From: Paraburkholderia sabiae
GTDB lineage: Bacteria > Pseudomonadota > Gammaproteobacteria > Burkholderiales > Burkholderiaceae
Length of the DNA: 64,000 nt
Assembly: GCF_030412785.1 (NCBI RefSeq)
Contig: NZ_CP125298.1
Coordinates: forward strand, 124,001 to 188,000
Direction: 5' to 3'
In this document: in pieces, positions 9,849-18,900 of the stretch
Numbering within the stretch: the stretch's first letter is position 1
How the letters are laid out: every line of letters begins with the position of its first letter
Program-made: the position numbers and the translations under genes
Notes under the pieces: generated by a model
What the model was told of the DNA's origin: nothing
The model's database searches: none
Seen by the model: the letters and a program-made list of their open reading frames with translations, nothing else

Positions 9849-10094
9849 TCAGGGCTGTTGTAATTTCTTCGATGCCCTTGCCGGTTTGCGCAGCAGTTCG
9901 CGCGCGGCGTACACCGCCACCGAGACACCCAGCACAACTGCGGCGACGGCGAGTGATTCATCGCCCCGATCCGCCTCGCCAGAGGCCGTCAGATAGTAAC
10001 CGAACGCGACGCCGGCCACTGTGAGCATTACGCCAAACAGAAGTCCCCAGAGAGGGCCCGCCGTGCGCGAAGCCAGTTGGTGTGACATTTTCAT
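9849..10094 (-). CDS. Small two-helix membrane protein
   Basis: From the ATG at 10094 this gives about 81 residues (MKMSHQLASRTAGPLWG...). Two hydrophobic segments (about 14-33 and 48-64) flank a short acidic loop (SGEADRGDES), and the tail is basic (RELLRKPARASKKLQQP). This is an inner-membrane hairpin of unknown role. An earlier in-frame start exists but adds a polar, Arg-rich stretch unlike a leader. It is convergent with the diguanylate cyclase and divergent from the NtrC-type regulator. No family is recognised. Confidence 0.6.
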   Translation of the reverse strand: MKMSHQLASRTAGPLWGLLFGVMLTVAGVAFGYYLTASGEADRGDESLAVAAVVLGVSVAVYAARELLRKPARASKKLQQP

Positions 10095-10476
10095 CGGCAG
10101 TCTCCAGACACCTTTCCGCTGCGCTTGACCGCCTGCCCGCCGCACAGCACTTTGGCCGTTCTGCATCCTCACTGAGGGATCGAGGAGGCCTTGCGTCGTT
10201 ACCCGGCTGGCTAGCCCTCACGACGGCGGCGTCAGAAGCCGCGTCAGATCCACATGTTGCCCATGTTACCCTCGGCGAGAAAGCTGGGCGCGCGGCAGTT
10301 GCTGCAGCCAACGGCGATGACCGTGCTCGCTGCCGGTTGCATTGACGGATTTTTCAGCCCACGGTGCATCGTCATCAAAGCAAACGTTGAGCCTTGTGCG
10401 TGTGGCGATGTGCGGCGGCTCGTCTGGCAAAATTGAATGGCAATGCACCCATCAACCGTTACCACGATTTCTCAAT

Positions 10477-11868
10477 ATGCCTCACGCGCTCATTGTTGAC
10501 GACGATCGGGATACCCGCGAAGCGCTTGCGGCGATCATTGCTGAAGACGGGCTGACGACGGCGACGGCAGGTGACCTGCGCGACGCCCGCATCCAGCTCG
10601 TGCGGCAGATGCCGGACGTCGTGTTTACGGATCTGAAACTGCCCGACGGCACGGGTGTCGACCTGTTCGAAGATCTCGATCCCCGCTCGGGCGTCGAGTT
10701 TGTCGTGATCACCGGTCACGCGACAGTCGAATCCGCCGTGAGCGCGCTCAAGATGGGCGCCGCCGACTACCTCGTGAAGCCCATCAACATGCAGCGCGTG
10801 AAGTCGATCCTCGCGCGTCTGCCGCGTGCGGGCGATCTGAAGGCCGAAATCGGCACGCTGCGCGGCGAACTGCGGCGCATGGGCCGCTTCGGGCTGATGC
10901 TCGGCAACTCGGGCGTGATGCAGCAGGTGTACGACCAGATCAGCCGCGTCGCGCCGACGGCCGCGTCGGTGATGCTGGTCGGCGAATCGGGCACGGGCAA
11001 GGAAGTCGCCGCGCAGACGCTGCATCAGCTGAGCCTGCGCCGCAAGCACGCGTTCCTCGCCGTCAATTGCGGCGCGATCTCGCCGAACCTGATCGAATCC
11101 GAGATGTTCGGCCACGAGCGCGGCGCATTCACGGGCGCGGACCGTCAGCACAAAGGCTATTTCGAACGCGCGAACGGCGGCACGCTGTTCCTCGACGAAA
11201 TCACCGAAATGCCGATCGAGTTGCAGGTGAAACTGCTGCGCGTGCTGGAGACGGGCATGTTCATGCGCGTCGGCACGACGAAGGAAATCGAAACCGACGT
11301 CCGCCTGATCGCCGCGACCAACCGCGATCCCGAACAGGCTGTGCTCGAAGGCAAGCTGCGTCTCGACCTGTATCACCGTCTCAACGTGTTTCCGATCGGC
11401 CTGCCGCCGCTGCGCGAACGGGGCAAGGACGTCGAACTGCTCGCGCAGTCGTTCCTCAACGAACTGAACGAGCAGCACGGGACGACGAAGCGCTTCCCTC
11501 CGGCCGTGCTCGAGATGATGCTGTCCAACGCGTGGCCGGGGAACGTGCGCGAGCTGAAGAACTACGTGCAGCGCGCCTACATCATGTCAGGTCCGGATTC
11601 AGACAGCACCGCCACGGTGCCGCTGCAGATTTCGCTGACCTCAGGCAAGCTGCGCGCGCGTATCGATATTCCGTTTGGAACGTCGCTCGACGAGGCGGAT
11701 CGCCGGCTGATTCTCGCGACGCTGGAGCATTGCGGCGGCGTGAAGACCCGCGCCGCTGAAGTTCTCGGCATCAGCCTGAAAACTCTGTACAACCGTCTGG
11801 TGGACTATCGGGAAGCGGAGGCGGAGGAGAGCGACGAGGGGGACGGTAGAACAACCGGAGTGGAGTAG
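10477..11868 (+). CDS. NtrC-type sigma-54-dependent response regulator
   Basis: This 463-residue activator has a receiver (1-120: VDDDRDTRE, phospho-acceptor Asp in VFTDLKLPDGTG, Thr in VVITGHAT, Lys in YLVKPIN). A sigma-54-interacting AAA+ domain (about 140-380) follows with Walker A GESGTGKE from residue 169, the sigma-54 contact loop GAFTGA at 216-221, Walker B GGTLFLDEI, and the arginine-finger region. A C-terminal Fis-type helix-turn-helix ends in TRAAEVLGISLKTLYNRL. It should oligomerise on enhancer DNA when phosphorylated and open sigma-54 promoters. The start at 10477 (MPHALIVDDD) places the receiver at the very N-terminus, as in the family; an upstream in-frame ATG would add 45 unrelated residues. 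No kinase is directly adjacent. Confidence 0.93.
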   Translation: MPHALIVDDDRDTREALAAIIAEDGLTTATAGDLRDARIQLVRQMPDVVFTDLKLPDGTGVDLFEDLDPRSGVEFVVITGHATVESAVSALKMGAADYLVKPINMQRVKSILARLPRAGDLKAEIGTLRGELRRMGRFGLMLGNSGVMQQVYDQISRVAPTAASVMLVGESGTGKEVAAQTLHQLSLRRKHAFLAVNCGAISPNLIESEMFGHERGAFTGADRQHKGYFERANGGTLFLDEITEMPIELQVKLLRVLETGMFMRVGTTKEIETDVRLIAATNRDPEQAVLEGKLRLDLYHRLNVFPIGLPPLRERGKDVELLAQSFLNELNEQHGTTKRFPPAVLEMMLSNAWPGNVRELKNYVQRAYIMSGPDSDSTATVPLQISLTSGKLRARIDIPFGTSLDEADRRLILATLEHCGGVKTRAAEVLGISLKTLYNRLVDYREAEAEESDEGDGRTTGVE

Positions 11869-12456
11869 GAGGGCCTGCCGGTGTTCAGGGTGCTTTGCCC
11901 CGGCGCGAAGCCGGACGAGACGCACCGTCCGCGACGTCCGAGGGGTATTTTCCCGATGGACATGCTCACGGCTGGCACGGGCAACCAACCGCTTGCGGAA
12001 CTAGCGGTATCAAGAACAGGCATGGGCGAACAATCGAGGTCGATGAGATCGCGGAACTGGTCGACGCGGAATCAATAGTCTGATGGCATTGAGGCGCGCA
12101 AGAACGGCACCACTGTGACTCATGTATCCTCATTACGCACCCGGCGCAGCGAATTGGGCCGCCGATGGATGGTCGTGCGCGGTAAGGGCACAGCCGCTCG
12201 CGTAGGCGGCATCCGTATCGCCCATACAAAGGTTCGGATCGAAGCCGTGCGGCTCGACTGTAGCCGGATAGACACATGCCCCCAGCGCACTAGCGATGCC
12301 AATCACGAACGAACTGAGCGCGAAGAGCGCAGCTTCAGCGATTATCCGGTGGTGCAGGCGATGAACCAGTATGTGATAAAGCCTGGAAACGAGAACGTCA
12401 ACGACCGTCCCGCTTCTGCACGGTGTACTACCCTCTCGGCGTTGTGAACGGCATCC
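11869..12456. other. Gene-free stretch
   Basis: These 588 bp contain only short open frames on both strands, none with a ribosome site and plausible domain content. They lie between the NtrC-type regulator and the remains of a kinase/receiver pair, so this is probably decayed DNA. Confidence 0.5.
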
Positions 12457-12597
12457 TTAACGTCGACATGTCAGCCTCCTTTGGATCTGTGCCCGTGTGG
12501 CGACATTGACCCCGACCGGGCTGATTTCTCGGGCATATTCGACCCAGTCGTCGATCAGCCCGTGTACATCCCCTTCGAGAAAGTCGGCAAGGCTCAC
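12457..12597 (-). pseudogene. Remnant of a sensor kinase N-terminus (RsbRD-like)
   Basis: From a GTG at 12597 the minus strand encodes about 46 residues, VSLADFLEGDVHGLIDDWVEYAREISP and onward, then stops. That is the usual start of soluble hybrid kinases with an RsbRD-like N-terminal domain, of the same general kind as the intact kinase at 2626. Nothing of the PAS, HisKA or ATPase domains follows. I read it as the 5' stub of a deleted kinase gene lying back to back with the receiver remnant on the other strand. Confidence 0.55.
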
Positions 12598-12604
12598 GGA
12601 TTTC

Positions 12605-12979
12605 CTCAATGTGTATGCCGGGCGGAAACTCGTGGTCAAACCCGGCACTAAAACAGCGGTATCGGCTGGTCTTGCCAGCGAGCTGCTCCGTAGTATCGGG
12701 TATGAAGTTCTGGGCGCGAGCAGTGCGTCGGAGGCCGCGACCATCCTGAAGAAGCGCAGGGACATTGCGGTCGTTTTCACCGACATTGCCATGCCATATG
12801 GGATTAGCGGAATCGAGCTGGCGGGACTGGTCCGATCGGAATATCCGGCGGTGAAGGTGATACTGTCCTCCGGGTATCCACTCGCCGTCTTGCGCGACGA
12901 ACACGGCTCGCTCGGCGAATTCACGTTCATCCACAAGCCATATCGGCTCGCCGATCTGGCCAGGGCACTGAGAGCCTGA
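12605..12979 (+). pseudogene. Truncated CheY-like receiver
   Basis: The plus strand encodes a receiver from about SAGLASELLRSIGYEV to its end. It has a likely phospho-acceptor Asp in VVFTDIAMPYGISGIEL, SSGY at the switch position and Lys in FIHKPYRLADL. The first strand and acidic pair expected before it (such as VLVVEDD) are replaced by KLVVKPGTKTAV, and there is no convincing start codon with a ribosome site. Without the acidic pair, Mg2+ binding and phosphorylation would fail. Together with the kinase stub at 12457-12597 this is a decayed two-component locus. Confidence 0.6.
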
Positions 12980-13012
12980 TAACCTTTTCCGTTATCTGTT
13001 CGCGGGCGGGTG

Positions 13013-13127
13013 TTGATCGCCTCATATATATGGGGAGTCCGATCAATGTCTTCTCTCGGGTTCTGATTCGGCCCTCGGAATGGTCAGAACCCTTTCAGCC
13101 GGGGACTACGATCCCCGGCTTTTTTTT
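13013..13127 (+). ncRNA. Candidate structured small RNA with intrinsic terminator
   Basis: Three successive hairpins can be drawn. Arm TGATCG (13014-13019) pairs with CGATCA (13040-13045), with inner CCTC/GGGGAG pairing around an AT loop. Arm GGTTCTGA (13059-13066) pairs with TCAGAACC (13084-13091), extended inside by ATTC/GAAT. The third is a 9-bp terminator stem followed by eight T. No protein gene ends close enough upstream to claim all of this as its terminator: the nearest plus-strand frame, the receiver remnant, stops at 12979. An independent sRNA or a leader RNA is the inference; no known family is recognised. Confidence 0.5.
13097..13127 (+). terminator. Rho-independent terminator
   Basis: The stem AGCCGGGGA (13097-13105) and TCCCCGGCT (13112-13120) encloses the loop CTACGA and is followed directly by an unbroken run of T to 13127. 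It is one of the clearest intrinsic terminators in the window. Confidence 0.85.
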
Positions 13128-13327
13128 GGCTTCATCGGCACGCGCGCAGTCTGCGAATCCCACACAAGGACGGGCTGACGGCCGACGAAGACGGCGCGAA
13201 TATGCTTCAATGCTAATATTTGGGATATCTATTGAATTCGGCATAAATCAAACTGGCAACATTTAATATGTACTGCTTGAAATTTCTGATGTAAGGCGTG
13301 AATACATGTGAGCCGGCCCCAGACCCT

Positions 13328-13666
13328 TTACATCAGGCGAAGCACGATTCTCTGAAGGAGGGAGGGCAGGTCACGTCGCACGTCGACCACGAGATGAACA
13401 AAAACGGTATCGTCGCGGACCTGATAGATAATCCGGTTCTTGCCGGAAAGGGCCTGCCGGAAACCGTCCTCGAAGAAGCCCTCAAGCTCGGGAGGCGCGT
13501 GACCGCTAGCGGGAAACTGGCGAATGTGGCTGATCGTTTCCTGCAGTTGCGCAGAAGTCTGACGCCATGTTTCCCAACCGAATGCGCGAACGACGTAGCT
13601 TCTCAGTTCGTCGATGCCGATCCGTGCGGTGGGGAGGATGCGGTACTTCAGCCAGGGTGCCGCCAT
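13328..13666 (-). CDS. RelE/ParE-family toxin
   Basis: This 112-residue basic protein has the RelE/ParE fold pattern. An N-terminal strand (KYRILPTARIGIDELRSYV) leads into two helices with WETWRQTSAQLQETISHIRQFPASG, then the C-terminal strands FRQALSGKNRIIYQVRDDTVFVHLVVDVRRD. Such toxins cleave mRNA on the ribosome (RelE) or poison gyrase (ParE); sequence alone does not separate these here. Its start codon shares one base with the antitoxin stop (TAATG), so the pair is a single coupled operon with the antitoxin first. The arrangement and sizes are standard. Confidence 0.85.
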   Translation of the reverse strand: MAAPWLKYRILPTARIGIDELRSYVVRAFGWETWRQTSAQLQETISHIRQFPASGHAPPELEGFFEDGFRQALSGKNRIIYQVRDDTVFVHLVVDVRRDLPSLLQRIVLRLM

Positions 13667-13950
13667 TAGCGGAGCTTTTCCCGCTGGTCCAGCTCATTGA
13701 GCTCTGCAAAGAACTCGTCGCCATCAGCGTGATCCCCGCGCTCGATCTGCTTCTGTCCGATAGCCAGGATTTTCAGTAGCGCGATCGTCTGCTGTGTCGA
13801 TTCGTAGGTTCGCACGTCCTGAACGACGAGCTTCGCTTCGCCGTTCTGCGTGATGATGAGCGGCTCTCCCGACTCCGTCAGATCCTTGACGATTTGCGCC
13901 GCTTCGCTTTTGAGGTAGCTGATTGGCTTCACATGATCCGCGAGATGCAT
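13666..13950 (-). CDS. PhD/YefM-family antitoxin
   Basis: This 94-residue protein starts MHLADHVKPISYLKSEAAQIVKDLTESGEPLIITQNGEAKLVVQDV, the classic PhD/YefM N-terminal DNA-binding domain. The C-terminal half (residues 50-94) is a helical, acidic toxin-binding tail. It should neutralise the RelE/ParE toxin encoded next and repress its own promoter, which must lie in the 13951-14100 region. Confidence 0.9.
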   Translation of the reverse strand: MHLADHVKPISYLKSEAAQIVKDLTESGEPLIITQNGEAKLVVQDVRTYESTQQTIALLKILAIGQKQIERGDHADGDEFFAELNELDQREKLR

Positions 13951-14814
13951 CTGGCGCTCCGGGGCGAGGTGGGTAGGACTGAATTTAAACCATTAACGGT
14001 CTGACAGCAACCCTGCGATGCGTCTTGGCACGATGCGCAGTTGACATAATTTTAATTAGCAATCTGACCCCTTATTAAATTGTCGAGGGCGCGATAAACA
14101 CCGAGCCCGGCGCCTCGAGGCGCGGAATTTATCTCCCAAATGAAGGGGTAGATAGTTGGGGCTATCTACCCCTTCATTTCTGGACATCGTTTGACGAGTC
14201 AGTCGTTCACTCAACTAAATCTGTTACCAGTTTTCAAGCGGGGCGGCCCGGCAACCGGGCGGACGCCAGTAGACGCAACTTTAGTTGCGCGAGCGTTTGC
14301 CGCTCGCGCGACCAACTCCCGTTCCGCGCTGCCCGTCGATAAGCGCTATCGCTTTCGCCCGTTACCCGACAAAAAAAGGAAGTGCACACCGTGGTCCGGC
14401 GCATAAGTGGATGCACCGCAAGCGAAGCAAGCCTGGGGGGCGCGGTCGCGCGGGCAGGTCACCGCGCCATAAATGTTTTCGCGTGCTGCGTCGCCCGTAG
14501 GGTCCAGCTCACCCCCGAAGCAGCCGGTAGGTGCTCACCGGGCTCATTCGCGCCGGCCGTCTCAAATCTGCTGCCTCCGAAAAGCCCAAAATCAATCACG
14601 CATCCGGATGGACGTCTTGGGAAGTGCGCGATAATCACAACTCTTTGAGTCGAGTGTCTGGCGCCAGATCGGCGAGGCGCGGGCGAAATGCTACAACAGC
14701 GCAGAAAATGGATGAAACAGCGTGATCAAAACGGGAGCGATCGGCCAATTTCAAGGCCGGCAGCCGGGCCGGGCCGGCCCACGTCGTCCTAGCGGCTTGA
14801 TTGGGAGGTTTGCG
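13951..14814. other. Long gene-free stretch before the BREX operon
   Basis: These 860 bp separate the toxin-antitoxin pair from brxA. They hold the antitoxin promoter region (AT-rich, 14035-14080), the 18-bp inverted repeat at 14138-14179, and presumably the BREX promoter. Small open frames on both strands lack ribosome sites and family features. No BrxR/WYL-type regulator gene, which often precedes BREX operons, is present here. The BREX left boundary probably falls in this stretch. Confidence 0.5.
14138..14179. repeat. Perfect 18-bp inverted repeat
   Basis: AAATGAAGGGGTAGATAG (14138-14155) is repeated as its exact complement at 14162-14179 with a 6-base loop. A T-rich tail is missing on either side, so a classic terminator is not obvious. 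An operator, a bidirectional transcription stop or an element end are all possible. It is the strongest palindrome in the gap before the BREX genes. Confidence 0.7.
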
Positions 14815-15405
14815 TTGGGCCTGTATAACGCCGAAATCTCGGCAGGATCGCTGATGATTCCGGAAAGCCGACGCATTGCGACTCTTTTGCTTTCGCAACC
14901 CAGCGCCGAGCGGTGGGAAGCTGCCCTCAACGACGAAAATCTGCTGCAAAAAAAACCGCAGACGGCCAAGCGCCAAGGCCGCCTGATTCGCAACCGACTC
15001 GAGACGCTCGACACCGACGGCGTGCAGCTCGTAATCGGCGGCGACAGCGAGCTTTGCGGGCAAATTTTGCTCGCCGCGGCGATGCGCCACAGCAGACTGC
15101 TCAGCGATTTTATGCGCGACGTCTATGCGGCGGATCTGCGACGGTTGGAAAGACACTTGAACCACCAACAGTGGGACGGGTTTCTCTCCGACTGCGAGAA
15201 TCGTGACGAAGCGGTGGTGCAGTGGGCGGCTTCGACCCGAGAAAAGCTCTTTCAGGTGATCGTTCGCATCCTTTTCGAAGCCAAATTCCTCGACTCCACT
15301 CGTCGACGTGGCTTGACGCCGCCTTTGCTGCACCCCCGCGCGAAGGCTTATCTCAAACAGCTCGGCGACATGGAAACGCTCGAGCGGATGGAGCTTCTCG
15401 CATGA
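14815..15405 (+). CDS. brxA: BREX type 1 protein BrxA (DUF1819)
   Basis: From the TTG at 14815 this gives 196 residues beginning LGLYNAEISAGSLMIPESRRIATLLL, the family's normal N-terminus. GGGAGG (14803-14808) lies 6 bases upstream. An in-frame ATG-type start at 14722 would add 31 Gly/Arg/Pro-rich residues not expected in BrxA. BrxA is a small NusB-like, DNA-binding component of BREX defence. The body is helical (SERWEAALNDENLLQ; RLIRNRLETL; SDFMRDVYAADLRRLERHL) and the length is normal. The stop overlaps the brxB start by 4 bp (ATGA). This is the first gene of the BREX operon. Confidence 0.9.
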   Translation: MGLYNAEISAGSLMIPESRRIATLLLSQPSAERWEAALNDENLLQKKPQTAKRQGRLIRNRLETLDTDGVQLVIGGDSELCGQILLAAAMRHSRLLSDFMRDVYAADLRRLERHLNHQQWDGFLSDCENRDEAVVQWAASTREKLFQVIVRILFEAKFLDSTRRRGLTPPLLHPRAKAYLKQLGDMETLERMELLA

Positions 15406-15980
15406 GCGCGTCCTTCGATGATCGCTTGAACCAAATGTTGCCGCGACTGCTGTTGCCGGACGTGCTCGAAAACAAAGGCTCGGGCGGGGAGATCGGCTTC
15501 TGGATCTTCGATTACCCATCCGACAGGGAAATGACGATGCGTGGATGGCTCGCGGACGTCATCGAGCCTGGTTTGCGCAAGCACAGTCCGAAACTGCGGT
15601 TCGCGACCGTCGACCTTTTCGAGTGCGTCATCGGCTTGCTCGAAGATCGCCGCCTGCTGGACAAGGCGTTTGAGATGCAGCAAACCAAAGGCGATGACGC
15701 GCTGCTCACCTCGTTGCGCTCGGTCCTCAAAGAGGACCGCTTGGCCGCGCGCATCGTCGAACAAACCGGGGTCGCCGACCTGGACCTGTTGATTGTCAAG
15801 GGCGTGGGCGCGTCGTATCCGATGGTGCGCACGCACACGCTGTTGTCGGCGTTGCATCCGCACATGCAGCACAAGCCTTTGCTGATGCTCTATCCAGGGC
15901 GCTACGACGGGCAGTCGCTTCGGCTGTTCAACACGCTGATCGACGACAACTATTACCGGGCGTTCAGCCTGGTGTCCTAA
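15402..15980 (+). CDS. brxB: BREX type 1 protein BrxB (DUF1788)
   Basis: This 192-residue protein of the BrxB (DUF1788) family includes FDDRLNQMLPRLLLPDVLENKGSGGEIGFWIFDYP, YDPx-like GRYDGQSLRLFNTL and LLIVKGVGASYPMVRTHTLLSALHP, which are characteristic family blocks. The role in BREX is essential but its biochemistry is not settled; it is thought to work with BrxC and PglZ. It starts inside the last codons of brxA and is followed after 15 bp by brxC. The length is typical and the frame intact. Confidence 0.92.
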   Translation: MSASFDDRLNQMLPRLLLPDVLENKGSGGEIGFWIFDYPSDREMTMRGWLADVIEPGLRKHSPKLRFATVDLFECVIGLLEDRRLLDKAFEMQQTKGDDALLTSLRSVLKEDRLAARIVEQTGVADLDLLIVKGVGASYPMVRTHTLLSALHPHMQHKPLLMLYPGRYDGQSLRLFNTLIDDNYYRAFSLVS

Positions 15981-15995
15981 AGCCACGAGAGACCA

Positions 15996-18900
15996 ATGAA
16001 AATCCGAGAGCTTTTTGTTAAGCCAATCGACCGTCCGATCAACGGGGTCGTCAAAGCCGACCAGCGCGACGACGAGAGCGTTTGGCAGGAGCTGGACGAA
16101 TACGTCGCGACCAAGGAGGTGACCGAATATCTGCGGCGCTTCTTCGACGCGTATCTGGCCACCGTCGACCGCCCGAACGACCCGACGATCGCCGCGCGGA
16201 TGGGCGTCTGGGTGTCGGGCTTCTTCGGCTCGGGCAAGTCGCACTTCATCAAAATCTTGTCCTATCTGCTGTCGAATCTCGAAGCGACCCATCCGGAAGA
16301 TGGGGCGAGGCGGCACGCGGTCGAGTTTTTCAACTCGAAGGTCAAAGACCCGATGCTCCTCGGCGACATTCGCCGCGCCGTCACGAGCAACACCGACGTC
16401 GTCTTGTTCAACATCGACGCGAAGGCGGACTCGAAAAGCGACCGTGACGCCATCTTGCAAGTGTTCTTGCGCGTCTTCAACGAGATGCAGGGGCTCTCGG
16501 GCGACGCGCCGCACGTGGCGGATATGGAGCGCTATCTCATTTCGAAGGGCGCCTACGCCACGTTCAAACGAGCGTTCCAGGCGGCCAACGGCAACGCTTG
16601 GGAGCGCGAGCGCGACGCGGTCGATTTTCTGCGCGACGACGTCATCGCGGGGCTCAGCGATGCCTTGGACATGTCGCCGGACTCGGCGGCCAAATGGTTC
16701 GACAACGCGCGCGACGCCTACAAAATCAACATTGAGGGCTTCGCGACGCTCGTGCGCAAATACCTCGACGCCAAAGGGCCGCGTCACCGTATCGTGTTTT
16801 TGGTCGACGAGGTGGGGCAGTTCATTGGGAAAAACACTCAGTTGATGCTCAACCTGCAGACGATCACTGAAGAGCTCGGAACGCAGTGCAAGGGCCGCGC
16901 TTGGGTGATCGTCACCAGCCAGGAGGACATCGACGCGACGCTCGGCGAAGTCAATCAGGCGCGCACCAATGATTTTTCGAAGATCACGGGGCGCTTTCAC
17001 ACGCGACTGTCGCTTTCGAGCTCGAACACCGACGAAGTGATTTCGCACCGGCTGCTCGAAAAGACGCTCGCCGCGCGCGACGCGCTCGAGGCCCTTTGGG
17101 CGTCCAAAGGCGACATCATCAACAACCAGCTTTCGTTTGCCGATCACGCGATCGCGTTCCGTCGGTATCGCGACGCGGCGGACTTTGCTGCCCATTACCC
17201 GTTCGCGCCTTATCAATTCCAATTGCTCCAAAAGGTGTTCGAGTCGATCCGCAAGGTCGGCGCGACGGGGCGCCACCTCGCGCGCGGCGAGCGCTCCATG
17301 CTCGACGCGTTCCAGACAGCCGCCAAGCACAACGGCAATGAGGACGTCAACGCGCTCGTGCCGCTCTACGACTTCTACCCAGCGATCGAAAGCTTTCTCG
17401 ATTCCTCGGTGAAGCGCGCCATCGATCAGGCGGCCACGAACCCAGCGCTCGAAGAGTGGGATTTGCAATTGCTGCGCGCTTTGTTTCTCATTCGCTATGC
17501 CGATGCGGTGAAGGGCACCATCGACAACCTCGCGACGTTGTGCCTCGACGAGGTCGACGCGGACAAGCTCGCGTTGAAGCGGACCATCGAGGCGGCCTTG
17601 CAGCGGTTGGAGCGTCAGAACTTGGTGAGCCGCAATGGCGAATTGTGGTTCTTCCTGACGAACGAAGAGCGCGACGTTTCTCAAGAGGTCAAGTCCGTCA
17701 GCATTTCCGAGGGGGAAATTTCGCGCCTCGTCGCGGAGCTGGTCTTCGACGAGATCCTCGGCGGACAGACGAAGGTGCGACATCGCGAGACAAAGAGCGA
17801 CTATGAGTTCAATCGGCTGCTCGACGGAGCGCCCTACAAGCAGGCGAATCAGGCCTTGACCTTTGAGGTGCTATCGCCGGTGGGCGCCGAATACGAAATG
17901 ATGCACGAGGCGCGGTGCATTGGTCGAAGCGCCGAAGGGACGGCCGGTCGGGCGCTGCTTCGAATGGCCAACGACGCGCGGGTCTACGTCGAGCTCAAAA
18001 CGTATCTGCAAATCGAGAAATACATCGCACCCAAGGTGGACACGGCCAGCCCGTCGCTCAAACGGATTCTCTACGATCGAAAAGACGAGAACCGCGATCG
18101 GCGGACGCGAATGCTGTCCCAGCTGTCGGAAATGGTCAGCGCGGGCGACTTCTACGCGATGGGCCAACGGCTGACGTGCAAGCCGCAGTCGCCGCCGGCG
18201 CTGCTCGACGAGATGCTCAATTACCTCGTCACGAACACCTACTTCAAGCTCGGCTACCTGAAAGTCCGGCAGTCCGATCCGATCGCGGAGATTCGAGCCG
18301 TGCTGTCAGCGGACACGATTGGCCAACAGTCGATCGCGCTCGAAGGCGAGGCCGGCAACGCGTTGGCGCTGGGCGAAATGCGCCAGTTTCTCGACATGAG
18401 CGCGCAAAACAGCCGCGTGCTGCTCTCGGACGTCGTGGAGCGCTTTGCCGGGGTGCCGTGGGGGTGGAGGCCGGAGTGGGAGTCGGTGCTCCTCGTTGCG
18501 CGCCTGTTCATGGCCGGCGAGATCAAGCTCGTCATGGACGGCGCCGACCTCGACCCCTTGGCCGCCATCGAGCCGCTGACAAAAGCAGCCCGCTTGAAGA
18601 GCGTGTCGATCTTGAAGCGCAAGACGTCGGACGCTCAAACGCGCGCGAAGGTGCGCGAGCTGCACCGCGACATGTTCTCGACCATGCCGCCGGACGAGGA
18701 GGACCCGCTCGTCGCCGAATTCCGCGCAAACCTGGCGCGATTGAAGGCCGATCTCGAACGCGCGCGCGGAAAAGCCGAACTGAAAGACTACCCCGGCAGC
18801 TCGGAAATCGCCGAGGCGCTGGGCGCGATCGATCGGCAATTGGCGCGACGTGACGCCTTTGAATTCCTCGAAGCCTTGGCGACCCAGCGCAACGAGTGGC

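Noticed and set aside
10459..11478. 339-codon minus-strand frame opposite the NtrC-type regulator
   Set aside because: His/Ala/Arg-rich mirror frame of a well-identified gene; no motif.
13030..13266. Plus-strand protein gene of 78 codons
   Set aside because: It covers the hairpins and terminator of the candidate small RNA, has no ribosome site and no protein-like composition.
14191..14725. Small plus-strand genes before brxA (such as a BREX regulator)
   Set aside because: The frames are Arg/Pro-rich, lack ribosome sites and show no helix-turn-helix or WYL features.
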